From: Arachis hypogaea | Taxonomy: Eukaryota; Streptophyta; Magnoliopsida; Fabales; Fabaceae | Assembly (NCBI RefSeq): GCF_003086295.3 | Contig: NC_092050.1 | Coordinates: 150,046,699 to 150,110,698, forward strand | DNA length: 64,000 nucleotides | Direction: 5' to 3' | Part shown: positions 34,827 through 46,352 of the stretch, piece by piece | Position numbering within the stretch: the stretch's first letter is position 1 | How the letters are laid out: the number at the start of each line of letters is the position of its first letter | Notes under the pieces: generated by a model | Database searches by the model: none | Told to the model about the DNA's origin: nothing | The model's input: only the letters and a program-made list of their open reading frames with translations | Program-made: the position numbers and the translations under genes

Positions 34827-37286
34827 ATGGAGGATGAACAGCGGTTGTATCGGCTCGACGGCGTTGCTCACGTTGTCGAAACCATCAATGAAGAGGTAAA
34901 TCTCTTTATTTTCTTTCAATTGGATAATAACTGTGTATTTTATTTAATATTAATGAAGTTATTTATTAATTAGAAAGATAGAGACTTAGTTTAGCTTTGG
35001 GTTTGAAAATCAAAATTTGAAATTTAAACTTTAAAATTTAAAATTAAATGTAGAGAATTTGGAATTTAAGTTGTGGATGGTAAATTAGTAATTTTGAAAC
35101 CTAGGTAGTTTAGGACTTGAAACATAAGCTATGGTTTGGTGATGTCATTGTTAGAAATTAAGCCGGTGTTCTTTATTTCTAAGTATGCAGCCAACCCGAT
35201 GTATTTATAGTGTCCGTAGGCAACAGAATATGCCGTTACATGATAGGATCATACCTTACTTGGAGAGGGTTGGGTTGTACCACCTGGCTAGGCTGAACGC
35301 ACATTGGTTCTGGTTGGATGAGCCTCTGGTCAGCGCATTTATCGAGAGGTGGCGGCCTGAGACCCACACTTTTCATATGCCATTCGGAGAGTGTACTATC
35401 ACGCTCCAGGATGTGGCATATCAGCTGGGACTGTCCGTGGATGGCCAAGCTGTTTCTGGGTGCTGACTTCCACCTGCACATCGTGGGGGCCAGACCGGAA
35501 TGGGAGTGGTTCCAGGAGTTATTTGGTGATCTTCCGCCACCGGATAAGAGAAAGTTATACACGGTCCACTTCACATGGTTCCATGAGAGGTTCAGGGTGT
35601 TACCGGCTGATGCTTCCAAGGAGACCGTGCGCATATATGCACGTGCGTATATTATGATGCTTCTGTCGACACAGCTATTCATGGACAAGAGTGGTAATCG
35701 GGTCCACCCTTGCTGGTTGCCATATGTGGCGAGACTTGACGACATGGGCAGCTATAGCTAGGGCGCAGCTGCGTTGGCGTGGCTGTACTGATGCATGTGT
35801 AGGGTGGCAAACAGGAACGTCACCAACTTGGCTGGGCCCCCTACAGTTGCTACAGTCATGGATCTTTTGGCGGTCCCCCACATTGAGGCCGCAGGGTTTT
35901 GACGCTTTCTCTTTTCTGTTGGCATCCAGGTATAATTTAATACACGTATTCTTTCAAGTTATTAACGTTTTACATATGAAATTACATACGTATGTGATAT
36001 TTCTGTCATTCAGATGGGCCACATACTTACCCACTTCTGATGGGAAGGAACAACAGCTTATTCAGTATCGTCTGGCATTGGATCAACTGTGTGATCGAGA
36101 TGTAAGTCATTTGTTTTTGTTTTCAACATTTTATTAGTTCTTCCCCACTATTTGTATACATTGGTACAATGCTGACTTGTCTCCTTACTATTAGATTGTA
36201 TGGGAGCCTTATGGTTCTCTGGACGTACTTGCAGTCATTCATCCGGAGATACTGACTGAGGAGCACAGTCGGTTATGGCAGGTGGTCACCAGTCTTATAT
36301 ACTTTGCAGTGATTGAGTAGCATCAGGTAGACAGGGTCGTTCCACAGCTAGGGGCGTACAGCATCTGCCTGAGCCAACCCTGAACATAGAGTATCTTCAT
36401 AGTAAGGACGGCAGGGGTGGAGATAGATGGTTCCCCACTTACTATAGGACGTGGCATCAGCATTGAGACGAGCGAGTTTGTTCTGTGTTGAGTATCGAAA
36501 GAGTGGCTGATCCTGGTCCATCCGCTGAGTACCTGGACTGGTGGTACCGTGTTGCACATAGAATTCTGTCACCAGGGATTGTGTTCGCAGATTCCAGGCT
36601 CACGCAGGTTCCGAATGATGCTATACTCAGAGGGTCGTCACAGGCACCCATTAGAGCGGAGACGACGCATTGGTACACATGCCACTGATCGCGAGTGGCG
36701 CTGGCTCAACGACATGATACAGGAGGAGCAGGTTGGTGGTGATGATGGAGGCCAGGCAGATCATCGCCTTCGTCGATCTAGTGCTAGACGACGGGGTGCT
36801 CGTGCTGGACGAGCACCCTCTGTCCACCATGATGAGGAGGCTGGATCGTCCCGTGGTCACCCTACTGACACTCAGGTTGGTGGTACTGCGGAGGCTAGTA
36901 TGGGTGGTACACGTTTTACTCACGTATCTAGCTCTCAGATACTGCATGAGTGTAGCATGCAGATGTTTTCTCGTCTTACTACCACTACTTTCACCATGGA
37001 TTTGGACGATCAGCTGGCTGGACCACAGTTCTATGCAGAATTCGCTGAGATCATACGGGATGATGACGTTCATCAGTATCAGAGTCCGATTCCAGGCGGT
37101 CCGTCCGAGCCTCCGGAGTACAGGCCACAGCCAGCAGATGTGCCATCCCAGGTTTCTGAGTCCCAGCTCCCGGTTGACCTGAATGAGCCAGCAGGCAGCC
37201 TGTACGACACTTGGTTCGGCATGGGGGGGACGCCGCCATCTGCATTTGGAGCTGGGCTACAGGATGCTCCACCCGGAGATCGGTGA
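34827..37286 (+). pseudogene. plant mobile domain (PMD, MAIN/MAIL-like) gene, broken
   Basis: Exon blocks with GT-AG borders: 34827-34895 (MEDEQRLYRLDGVAHV...), 35191-35929, 36014-36101 and 36195-37286. The second holds the PMD core: DRIIPYLERVGLYHLARLN, then ETHTFHMPFGECTITLQDVA and YQLGLSVDG, followed in a shifted frame by WEWFQELFGDLPP, FTWFHERFRVLP and LAGPLQLLQSWIFWR. The last ends in a disordered tail with VPSQVSESQLPVDLNEPAGS. PMD genes exist as host genes (MAIN, MAIL1, involved in silencing and genome stability) and as passengers of transposons. This copy has a frameshift near 35460, stops at 35759-35761 (TAG) and in the following LYRCM segment (TGA), and more shifts near 36310-36480. 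Several breaks fit loss of CpG/CHG sites, as in methylated repeats. Confidence 0.8.
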
Positions 37287-37754
37287 GCTACTAGAGTAAG
37301 GCGTCCGACTCGATGTGGCACAGGCTCGCACCTACTTGGTCCATTCGGGGTGACCATGATGATGATGGTGATCAGCAGTAGCACCCATTGTGTTAGTTCC
37401 GACCGTTATCATTGTATGAATTATGACTTATTTATTTTCTGTTAGTTTTAATGACTTGTGACAGTTATATTTGTATGACTTATGTAGTTAACTCAGATTG
37501 TGTTAATGCCTGCTGGCTATTATTTTTGTACGACTTATTGCTTATGACGATTACATTTTGTATCAATTCGTGCATTTTGCATCATGGTTTGTTACCCACA
37601 GGTATTCCTGGTTTTTTATATAGTGATCCACTCTCCTCATAACCTGCTACAGGGTGTAGCGAATTACGTGTATTTAGGTTCCGCTAGAGGGTGTCGCGGA
37701 TTACATACAATTGCGATTGTTACATTTTCGTCTACAGTTTGCCAATGTTGTATT

Positions 37755-38177
37755 TGTTGGGAATAATACACCATTCCCCCTTGAGAAAATACATTTCACA
37801 GAGAAATAAAATAGACACAATCACAACACAAGAATTTAACGTGGAAAATCCCAATTACTGGAGAAAAAAAAAATCACGGCCGTTGGCAAATGACAACCAA
37901 AGAATATCACTATGTGAAAATTGTTATAACACATAGACTTCTTTCTCTCTAACACCGGCACCCCAGTACACCCACACTCTCAAAGCAAATATTTAACTAC
38001 ACCTCACAACACTCTCTAGTCAAAGAGTATAGAGGAAAAGAAAAGTCAGATACAAGCTTTAAGTGTTTCCGACTGGTGCAAAAAATATGGAGAACTTAGC
38101 CTTATATTTATAGCCTAGGTCACCCACTCCATTTGCTATCCTAAGCAATGTGGGACTAATTCAACCAAATCCTAACA
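37755..38177 (-). repeat. LTR (element's 3' LTR, left end)
   Basis: Plus-strand ends TGTTGGGAATA and AAATCCTAACA. On the minus strand a TATAAATATAAGG box lies near 38100-38112. A purine tract (GGTGGAGAT on the minus strand) adjoins at 38178. Confidence 0.9.
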
Positions 38178-38545
38178 ATCTCCACCTTGATTGAAATAGT
38201 CACACATCTTCAGCTTCCATAGTCAACACCGACAATTCTTTGCTGCCATTGTCTATACCGACAATCATAGTTCAGAGAACTATCATACTCCACCATGAAA
38301 GTATACTCACTTGGAATTAGACCACTCCAAGCATTTCGCCTTGGTACAGATCGAAACCTTGCTGAAAATTCATGGTGCAACTTCCAAATTGGCTTTCTTG
38401 GAAGTTCTTCAGCCATCGACATAACTCCGCCACACACCTTGCATCTCAACGCCAACCAATGCCCGTGTGCAATTGTGGACCCGATTGCCACAACTTATCC
38501 TTATCCATGGCAGTGCGGCAATACCCTGAGGATACTTCTTATCTT

Positions 38546-39319
38546 CTAGAGAACATCATCTTCTCTCATAGAGAGAGCAATATTGCAAGTATCAGATTGA
38601 GAGTCTTTTTCTAAAACCGCATTACCTGGACAATTTCTCTTTACATGCCCAGGCTTTCCACATTTCCAGCATGTTACACTCCTTCCACGATTTCCTTTTC
38701 CATAATTGTCACTTCTAGCTACAAGCGCCAAATCTGATGAAGTGCTACCCTCATTTTTCATTCTTCTTTCTTCAGCAATGAGCTTACTGGCAACTTCTTC
38801 AAAATTCAGAGTTTCCTTCCCATACATTAAAACAGGTTTGATATAATCATAGGAAGAAGGAAGAGACAATATGAGCCTCAGTGCCTTATCTTCATCATCA
38901 ATTTTCACTCCAATTACCTCTAATTCAGAGACAATACCATTGATAGCACTAAGATGGTCGGAGATTTTCACATTGTGATCCATGCGTAGATTATGGAACT
39001 GCTCCTTCAATAACAACCAATTTGAGATGCCCTTTGCCTGATACAACCCTTCGAGTTTATCCCAAAGTTCCTTGACTGTTTTCATTCCTTGCACATTTGT
39101 AAGAACATTCTTAGCCAAACACAGGAAAATAGCACTTGCAGCTCTCAAATCTAGTTCCTCCCATTCTTCATCCTTCATACCAGAGATCTTCTCCTTCAAC
39201 GCCTTGTGCAAATATGATTGTATGAACACATCCTTGACTTGTATTTGCCACAAGCCAAAATTGATTCTTCCATCAAATTTCTCTATTTCAAGCTTCACAG
39301 CACTTGAATATCCTGACAT
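38546..39319 (-). CDS. copia-type gag protein (257 aa)
   Basis: An intact frame from MSGYSSAVKLEIEKFDG to a stop in a non-coding tail. The order is that of UBN2/gag: FDGRINFGLWQIQVKDVF near residue 14, then KTVKELWDKLEGLYQAK near 80, ISDHLSAINGIVSELEVIG near 120, and a CCHC zinc knuckle CWKCGKPGHVKRNC near 218-231. It would form virus-like particles and bind RNA. The element has no other ORF, so all enzymes would have to come from a related autonomous copia element. The intact frame despite 3% LTR divergence suggests either selection or chance. First ATG after the primer site on this strand. Confidence 0.88.
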   Translation of the reverse strand: MSGYSSAVKLEIEKFDGRINFGLWQIQVKDVFIQSYLHKALKEKISGMKDEEWEELDLRAASAIFLCLAKNVLTNVQGMKTVKELWDKLEGLYQAKGISNWLLLKEQFHNLRMDHNVKISDHLSAINGIVSELEVIGVKIDDEDKALRLILSLPSSYDYIKPVLMYGKETLNFEEVASKLIAEERRMKNEGSTSSDLALVARSDNYGKGNRGRSVTCWKCGKPGHVKRNCPGNAVLEKDSQSDTCNIALSMREDDVL

Positions 39320-39604
39320 TATTGCAACCGTATACTGGAATAGTATAACTCAACTGTAGATCGTGCACTAGGAAGAGTCCCTAGGAAAGAGAGGTGGATC
39401 ACAATGGACACACTTAAATACCAAGTCTTTCCTTAGCCAGAACATTTCCAAACTGCACTCTCACAGTGTCACATTGCCTTCCAGCAACAACAACAGCAAC
39501 CAAAGATCAACCTGAAGCCACAGGACAAAATTCTTTTCTGATGTGGAAGGTCAGACTAGGCTGCAACCACAGAGCATACTAAGAATAAATCCCACCGAAC
39601 CGAA

Positions 39605-39616
39605 GCTCTGATACCA
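39605..39616 (-). promoter_or_regulatory. primer binding site, tRNA-Met type
   Basis: GCTCTGATACCA on the plus strand (TGGTATCAGAGC on the minus strand) two bases from the right LTR: a perfect match to the copia initiator tRNA-Met site. Confidence 0.9.
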
Positions 39617-39618
39617 CA

Positions 39619-40042
39619 TGTTGGGAATAATACACCATTCTCCCTTGAGAAAATACCTTTCACAGAGAAATAAAATAGACACAATCACAACACAAGAATT
39701 TAACGTGAAAAACCCCAATTACTGGAGAAAAAAAAAAACCACGGCCGTTGGCAAATGACAACCAAAGAATATCATTATGTGAAAATTGTTACAACACATA
39801 GACTTCTTTCTCTCTAACACCGGCACCTCAGTACACCCACACTCTCAAAGCAAATATTTAACTACACCTCACAACACTCTCTAGTCAAAGAGTATAGAGG
39901 AAAAGAAAAGTCAGATACAAGCTTTAAGTGTTTTCGACTGGTGCAAAAAATATGGAGAACTTAGCCTCATATTTATAGCCTAGGCCACCCACTCCATTTG
40001 CTATCCTAAGGAATGTGAGACTAATTCAACCAAATCCTAACA
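39619..40042 (-). repeat. LTR (element's 5' LTR, right end)
   Basis: Second LTR copy; about 13 substitutions and one indel relative to 37755-38177. Confidence 0.9.
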
Positions 40043-40542
40043 GTATTCACGTAAAGGTTTCCTTTAATCATTTTATTTATGTAAATTGCCCTTATTTAAA
40101 ATAGTGATTTAAAATTTGTGATGAATATGTCTATGCGCCACACATAGTTAGAGAATCTAGCTAGATGTTCCAAAGATATTTATCTACTCTTTAATTAATT
40201 AATTTTTGTTGGAGTAAAATTTTTTTTGGGTCTTATCTTTGATTTTGTTTTATTCCAGATAATTCGTAATTTATCGATTAAAAAATGATAAGTTATTTTC
40301 TATTTTTTCTTTCTTTTAGATGTATAAGCCTTTTTTATGAGATTCTTTAGCAATTTTTGACAGAATTTGATGACATATCAAGTTGGATTTTATAATGTGA
40401 TTTCGCTTTTCTTATGTGGACTATAACTATTCAATTGAGATACTTGAACTCCTGTCTAATCAATAAAACGACGCAATGAATGGAAGTGCAAATTTCAACC
40501 AGCAATGGTATCATTGGATTCTGAAATAGAAGTATTTTTCTT

Positions 40543-40684
40543 GGTAAAGACTCACATGCAATTATTTTCATGTAAAATTGTTAGTTAAGAACCATTAGAT
40601 AATTTGATATATTTGATAAAATTATTATCTAACGATTTTCAACTAATAAATTTATATAAAGACAACTGCATGTGAGTTTTTACC
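40543..40684. mobile_element. Mutator-type MITE, 142 bp
   Basis: Ends GGTAAAGACTCACATGCA and, inverted, GGTAAAAACTCACATGCA. Perfect 9-bp duplication ATTTTTCTT (40534-40542, 40685-40693). A central TTAGTT...AACTAA palindrome gives hairpin potential. Confidence 0.9.
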
Positions 40685-40693
40685 ATTTTTCTT

Positions 40694-41594
40694 TTTAAAA
40701 GAAAAAATAGAAGTATTTAAAGCATATTAAAACTAACAATAAAAATCCACTTACATAATAGTAGCAGCAACAAAAAAAATTCTATCTTAATTTTTCGCTA
40801 TTCTTGATTCTCACATTACAGCATACGCTTCACATTGTCATTTAAAATGCTCGAATTTTCTCCTCCTATTACCTCACTAACATTAATAGTCGAAACCATA
40901 AAATTTATCGTCTTCCTACTTCCACTATGTCGTTGAGATGTAGACTACTCTGCATCACTCAATTTTTTTCTTCTCTTAAGGGTTAGCATTTTCTCTGTTA
41001 GGTTTAATAATGAAAACTTTTTCACAATGCAATATCATTTTGCAAAGAGTTTCATTAACTAAAATTAATTATTTAAAAAATTAAAAAAAAATCTTAAATT
41101 ATTGATTAGATAAAAGGTGTCGTACTTTATATATATAAGAGTGAAAATAAGTCAAACGATTTATAAAAATCTATAACTTAGTCTATATTTAATATGATTG
41201 ACTCTCATATAATAGATCTAAGTTTATATTATTTAAAAATCTAAATTTATTAATAGACTAGACCTAACTCACAAATTAATTTTATAAGCCAGTCAGGTTT
41301 GCCTGAATATATTAAACATATATAAATAATTTTTATAATTAAAAAGTTATTGAATATTTAAATTTATTATATTTATTATAAATATTTTTTTATAGTTTAA
41401 ATAATTTTAAAGTTTAGATACTCTTGTAAATATTAAATTTATTATACTACATATAAGTAGATTTTTTTGTGAAAAAAATTATCAGATCTTGCCAGAACAA
41501 ACCATCAAACTCAATAACATACTAGATTTTGTACTTAAATACAATTGCATAATTTTCATGATATAGTTTTTTAGAAAATAATTCTATTTATATA
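40694..41594. other. AT-rich spacer, no gene recognised
   Basis: No supported coding or repeat structure. Confidence 0.6.
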
Positions 41595-42059
41595 CGTAGA
41601 ATTAGGGGTGTTCGAAACCGATTCGGACTGAACTAAACCGATGGACCGAACCGAAAAAATCGAAAACCGAAATAACCAAAAACCGAAAAAACCGAAAAAA
41701 GTGTTGATTTGTGGTTTTTTTGCAGTTCGGTTCGATTTTCGGTTCTTGCCACCAAAACCCTAACCGAACCGAACCGAACCGGTTCTTAACAAAACCCTAA
41801 AATTAAAACTACCCTAACCCAGTAACCCCACCCCCCAGACCCAAACGCGTTACCTTGCTGCGCGAGTCCCTCCCCGCTCCGCTCCCCCTCCCCCCATGGA
41901 AACCTAACCCCGCCGCCCAAACCCCAGATCGGAGCCACCACATCTCGCCCACTCACCCAGACGGCCAGACCCCCCACGGAGCTAGCCTGAGCCACCTACC
42001 TCCTTGATACTCGAAGGCCGAAGCCTTCCTCTTCCTCCAAATCTCACCTTCTTCACTCC

Positions 42060-43517
42060 TTGTCCTTGATACTCGAAGTCGAAGGCAGCTCCTCAAAGGA
42101 AGACGAAGACGAAGATGAAGACCCAGTCACCCACCCACCCACAGGACCTCCGACCTCACCACCTCCGACGTCACCGCCTCCACCCAGCAGCGTTTCTGGG
42201 TTCTGTAGGGTCACCTTACCACTTCCGACCTCGCCGCCTCCACCCAGAAAGCCTCCACCCAGCAGCGTTTCTGAGTTCTGTAGGGTCACCTCACCACCTC
42301 CGACCTCGCCTCCTCCACCCAGAAAGTCTCCCACCCAGCCACCGATTCAAGTGCATATGGAGCCCGAGCAATCTATTCAGGTAAACCTTACTGATGCATT
42401 GTTTCCTTGTTGGTATTGCTGCTTGCTGGTTATTGTTCAATGTTCAGTTTGTTCAGGTTAGGGTTATTGTTGCCTCGGATCCCATGTTTTGAATCTCGAC
42501 AATAGATTCTTTCAAAATTTTATACTTTAGTTTAATCATCTTTTTTTGTACGTTAGGATCTAGGAGTTCAATTTTAATATAAAGATTGATAGAATTGAAT
42601 AGATTTAACCTGAAAAATGATGTTAGGGATCTAGTTCAATTTTAATATAATCAATTAATCATTAACATAATTTAACCTGAAAAATAGTTTATAAGTAATG
42701 TTTACCATTTCATGTATGTTTCATATTGTTTTTGCCAAGTCAGAGTATTCAATTTGTTGGTATAATGGTATTGCTGTTTAGTGTTTAATTTGCCAAGTTT
42801 AATTTGTTCATTGCTTGTTCACATTATGAAGTTTTGTTCTGTTTGGTTTATTGTTGGTTTATTGCTGGTTCATTGCTTGTTTATTGTTTGGTTTATTGCT
42901 GTTTATCGCCAAGTTCAATTTGTTGGTATAATAGTTTATTGCTTGTTCATTGCTTGTTTGGTTCATTGCTGGTTTAATTTGAGATTATCAAGTTTTGTTC
43001 TGTTTAGTGTTTAATTTTCCAAGTTCAATTTGTTTGTTGCTTGTTCACATTATCAAGTTTTATTCTGTTTTGTTTATTACTGGTTATTGCTTGAATATTG
43101 CTGGTTATTGCTTGTTTATTGCTGGTTTAATTGTTCATTGCTTGTTCAGATTATCAAGTTTTGTTCTGTTTTGTTTACTGCTGGTTAATGGTTATTGCTT
43201 GTTTATGTAGTTTGACGTCAGTTCAAGTGAGAATATGGGTGACACTGGATTGCCTCCAGTTCCTATTCCGAATGAATCAACAAGCATCAGATCTCCGACT
43301 GCTTTGCCTCCTGTGCCAGATCCTCAACGAAACACAAGGAATTGGAGAAGTTAGAATTAGGTATGGTTAAGTTTCTACTTATAATTTTCTTTATTTTAGT
43401 CTAGTTTTTATTAATATATATTATTTGTTATGATTATTTCTTGTTTTATATATTTTGTAGAAGTTGCACCCACTCGTGATCCCAATGAAGAAGATTCTGG
43501 TGTTGAGTCTGATTAAA
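42060..43517 (+). pseudogene. hAT transposase gene remnant (N-terminal and C-terminal exons)
   Basis: Three exon-like blocks: a proline-rich block from about 42060 to 42380 (HPPTGPPTSPPPTSPPPPSS, then MEPEQSIQ), a block at about 43210-43352 (NMGDTGLPPVPIPNESTS, ending RNTRNWRS), and a final block at 43461-43515 (EVAPTRDPNEEDSGVESD, stop). The last reads like the acidic C-terminal tail of plant hAT transposases and the second like the lead-in to the BED zinc finger. The BED finger, catalytic core and dimerisation domain are gone. The intron between blocks one and two holds repeated TTTATTGCTGGTT wording. This is a Ds-like deletion derivative by inference. Confidence 0.5.
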
Positions 43518-43558
43518 GTACATCTTATTAAGTTTTATGGTATGAATTGTTCTCCTTA

Positions 43559-43559
<1 letters not shown>

Positions 43560-43598
<39 letters not shown>
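43560..43598. repeat. ATT trinucleotide microsatellite
   Basis: About 13 ATT units inside the hAT element, followed by a GTT run. Confidence 0.9.
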
Positions 43599-43601
<3 letters not shown>

Positions 43602-44733
43602 ATTATAATTATTGTTGTTGTTGTTCTTGTTGTTCTTATTATGTAACTGTTTTTTTTTTATTTCAGGTTGGTTTGCATTATGAAGTTTTAGCTATTTTGT
43701 TGGAGAAGACACCATAACTTTGCTATCAGTTTAATGACAATTTATTTTTATTTTCAGTTGTGTTGACTGTTGAGCTATTAAACTTCTTTAATTGTCGTAT
43801 TTGAATTCTATTGTCGTTATATTTCATTAGATCAAGACTTTGTTAGCTATTGTGTATTTTGGCTTGTTGATTTCAATCTTATGATATTGCATAATAGTAT
43901 GGTAGAATTTTTTTTATTTGATTGAAAAACCGAACAAACCGAACCAAACCAAACCGATTTTAATTGGTTTGGTTTGGTTCGGATGACCTTGAAAAAAAAT
44001 CGAACCAAACCGAACCGCAGCTTAATTAAACGATCGGATCGGATGACTTTTCCTTCAAAAACCGAACCAAACCGCACCGCGAACACCCCTACGTAGAATG
44101 CAAAACAAATAATTCTATTTTATAATATCTAATTATTTCAACAATAATTAAAAATATAAATTAAAATATCTATATTTTAAATTAATTTTTTATTATTTTT
44201 CAAATATTTTTGTTAAAATTTAGGGTTTATATTAGTGAACGTCTGTAATAAATATGATCATGACAAAGAATTTAAGAATAATAATAAATTTTTTGTTGTT
44301 GACTTTAGAAGATGAAAATCACCAGAAATATATTAGGTATTAAGGGGTTAAAATTTTTAATTTAGATTTTCTCATTATTAGTCTTAGATTTGAAAAAAAA
44401 ATTCTCAATATCAAATGTTTATTAATTAAAAAAAAATGTAGTGGGAGTACGTATTCCTCATCTAGCGCCCAATGAGTTCGTTCACGCTCTGCTAGGGTTT
44501 CATTGCGCCGCCTCCATGCAATGGTTACACCTTTCTTTGTCTTTTCTTCATCAAACTCTTTTCCATCTTCTTCTACTTTCTTTTCTTAATTTCTTTTCCA
44601 CTTAGCTCCCTAATTTTTATTTTCTCTCCCAATTCATTCCTCTTTTAATTTATTCCGTTTTCTAATTCACTCATTCCATATATCTTATTTCTCTCTGGAA
44701 TCATTAAATACCAATTCTAGTTTTCTCTACACC

Positions 44734-46352
44734 ATGAGCAACAAATCAGAGACCCAGAACCCTCATATAATTGATAGTGATCAGGAAGATGATTTGATCG
44801 TTTTAGCTTATGAAGATGTTTCTGAAGGAATTCAAGTATGTACACGGAGTCTGTCCGGAAGAATTTTCTCAGATCGGATATTTTCCATAGGTACCATGGA
44901 AGGAGCTCTCTATGCAATATGGAATAAATCAGAAGGATTTAGAGTAGTCGAAAAATCCAGGAACCAGTTTCAATTTTTCTTTAAGAATGACTCTGATGTG
45001 ACTCGAATTGAAAGGGGTTCATCTTGGTTATTCAAGAGTTTTGTTATTCATGTTCGTAGATGGAAGCAGTCAATAAACATGGAGGATAATCACATCTCTT
45101 CTGATCTTTTCCTGTATGGGCATAATTTTGGGGATTGCCTGAACAATACAAAACGCTTGAGGTTGGCCGAAAATTGGGTGGGAGACTTGGTCAAATTGAA
45201 GATGTTGCACTATTTGAAGTTAGAGGCAAAGATACACGCATGGTGAAGGCTAAAGTGGAACTGAACGGTGATAAAAGAGTGAGGGATACACTGAAATTGC
45301 TTGACCCTAATCAGAAAATGCTGGAAATTGGAGTACGCTATGAACGTATAGGTGTGTTCTGTACTTATCATCACTACAAGAAAAAATACCCATTCAGCCA
45401 CACTTTTTTTAAGCTACATTTGAAAAGCGTAGCCTATTCATAGAATAGGCTACGCTTTTCTCCGTGTTGCCTTTTTATAAGAGAAAAGGATACACAAATG
45501 CGGCATCATTTAAAAAGCGTAGCCTTAGGTATTATAGAAATCACTTATAAAGCGTAGCCGTAGGTTGATATCTATAGGTTCACTTTTCGTATCAAAGGAG
45601 ACGCTTTTAAAGGGTAGCCTATTTTTTAAGTTTTGGGTGCACTTAATAAAGTAAAAAAAATAAGACCTAAGGCTACACTTATATACAGTAACTATAGTAT
45701 TAAAAAAAAAAAAACGAGACCTAAGGCTACACTTATATACAGTAGCTATAGTATATATAAAAAAAAGAGGGACCTAAGGCTACGCTTATAAAAAGTAGCT
45801 ATGGTATACAATGTGGCTACGCTTTACAAGTGATGCAGTAGCGTTGAAAAGCGTAGCCTATTCTGGAAGAATGAAAGCTGAAAAGCGTAGCCTTTGGTCC
45901 TGGACAGCATCACTTGAAAAGCGTAGCCTATTCCCAAACGCCAAAAGCGTAGCCCTTGGTGCAGAAAAGCGTAGCCTTTGAGAATAGGCAATGGGCGAAT
46001 AGGAATCACCCCAAAAAGCGTAGACGTAGCCCAAAAAGCGTAGCCGTAGCCTAAGGCATCATTTTTTTCACTTTTGGCTACACTTTTCAAGTGTACCTGA
46101 ATGGGTGTTTTTCTTGTAGTGTATTGTGCAAAATTGTGGCATGAATCTAAGAACTGCCAATTTTTTATTGATGATTCTGCCCAAAACAATATCAAGGAAG
46201 ATAGAGTTGGTGAATGGCTTAAGACAGATCAAGTCGGTAGGCATTTAACTGAAAAGAAAGCTTCCTTCAATCCTAACCAACCTCGGGATGGTTTTATTCC
46301 AGCTCAACCGAAGAAAAAATCTCTACCTGCTTGGCTTTTTGATAGTTTCTGA
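44734..46352 (+). pseudogene. LINE ORF1 (DUF4283, CCHC zinc knuckle), split by a CACTA MITE
   Basis: The frame begins MSNKSETQNPHIID, with a DUF4283-type region (RIFSIGTMEGALYAIWN, GSSWLFKSFVIHVRRW). After a frameshift near 45120 it continues as LGQIEDVALFEVRGKDTRM and YERIGVFCTYH, where the CACTA element begins. After 46121 the frame resumes with YCAKLWHESKNC. The knuckle C-x2-C-x4-H-x4-C is therefore divided: first Cys before the insert, the remaining Cys, His and Cys after. ORF1 proteins of plant L1 elements bind the element RNA. The downstream part ends at 46350 with LPAWLFDSF; the tail after it has more stops. Confidence 0.8.
45372..46121. mobile_element. CACTA MITE, 750 bp, AAAAGCGTAGCC arrays
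   Basis: Ends CACTACAAGAAAAAATACCC and, inverted, CACTACAAGAAAAACACCC followed by ATTCAG in both. Flanking triplets are CAT (left) and TAT (right), a near match for a 3-bp duplication. The interior holds at least a dozen AAAAGCGTAGCC copies in both orientations. It lies in ORF1 of an L1-type LINE. Confidence 0.9.

Larger units (their letters stand above)
37755..40042 (-). mobile_element. gag-only LTR retrotransposon (TR-GAG type)
   Basis: 2288 bp with LTRs of 423 bp (37755-38177) and 424 bp (39619-40042) that start TG and end CA, flanked by the 5-bp duplication GTATT (37750-37754, 40043-40047). Orientation is minus: a GCTCTGATACCA primer site abuts the right LTR, and a minus-strand gag follows. 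Between gag and the left LTR there is only about 370 bp, with no protease, integrase or RT. By eye the LTRs differ at about 13 positions plus one indel (about 3%), mostly transitions. This fits the non-autonomous TR-GAG class. Confidence 0.9.
34460..40091 (+). mobile_element. Mutator-like element carrying a plant mobile domain gene
   Basis: Long inverted ends: GGGCAATTTATAGAAATAAA at the left and GGGCAATTTACATAAATAAA inverted at the right. The similarity continues for roughly 190-270 bp, into CCGC(A/G)ACACCCTCTAGCGG and a TATATAAA box. The perfect 9-bp duplication TTATTTAAA (34451-34459, 40092-40100) is the Mutator signature. The right inverted repeat is split by a 2.29-kb LTR element (37755-40042). 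Without that insert the element is about 3.3 kb. Its only gene is a broken plant mobile domain gene; there is no MURA transposase. Confidence 0.9.
41603..44091 (+). mobile_element. hAT element, internally deleted, 2.5 kb
   Basis: Inverted ends TAGGGGTGTTCG, exact at both sides, and a perfect 8-bp duplication CGTAGAAT (41595-41602, 44092-44099). Subterminal zones are filled with ACCGAA / GGTTCGG motifs on both sides, the usual transposase-binding zone. Only the first and last small exons of a gene remain between them. Confidence 0.93.

Noticed and set aside
35236..35745. 169-codon minus-strand frame in the PMD region
   Set aside because: It is the antisense shadow of the PMD core, which matches on the plus strand.
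42053..42334. Glycine-rich minus-strand frame in the hAT element
   Set aside because: It mirrors the repeated proline-rich block on the plus strand and has no independent support.
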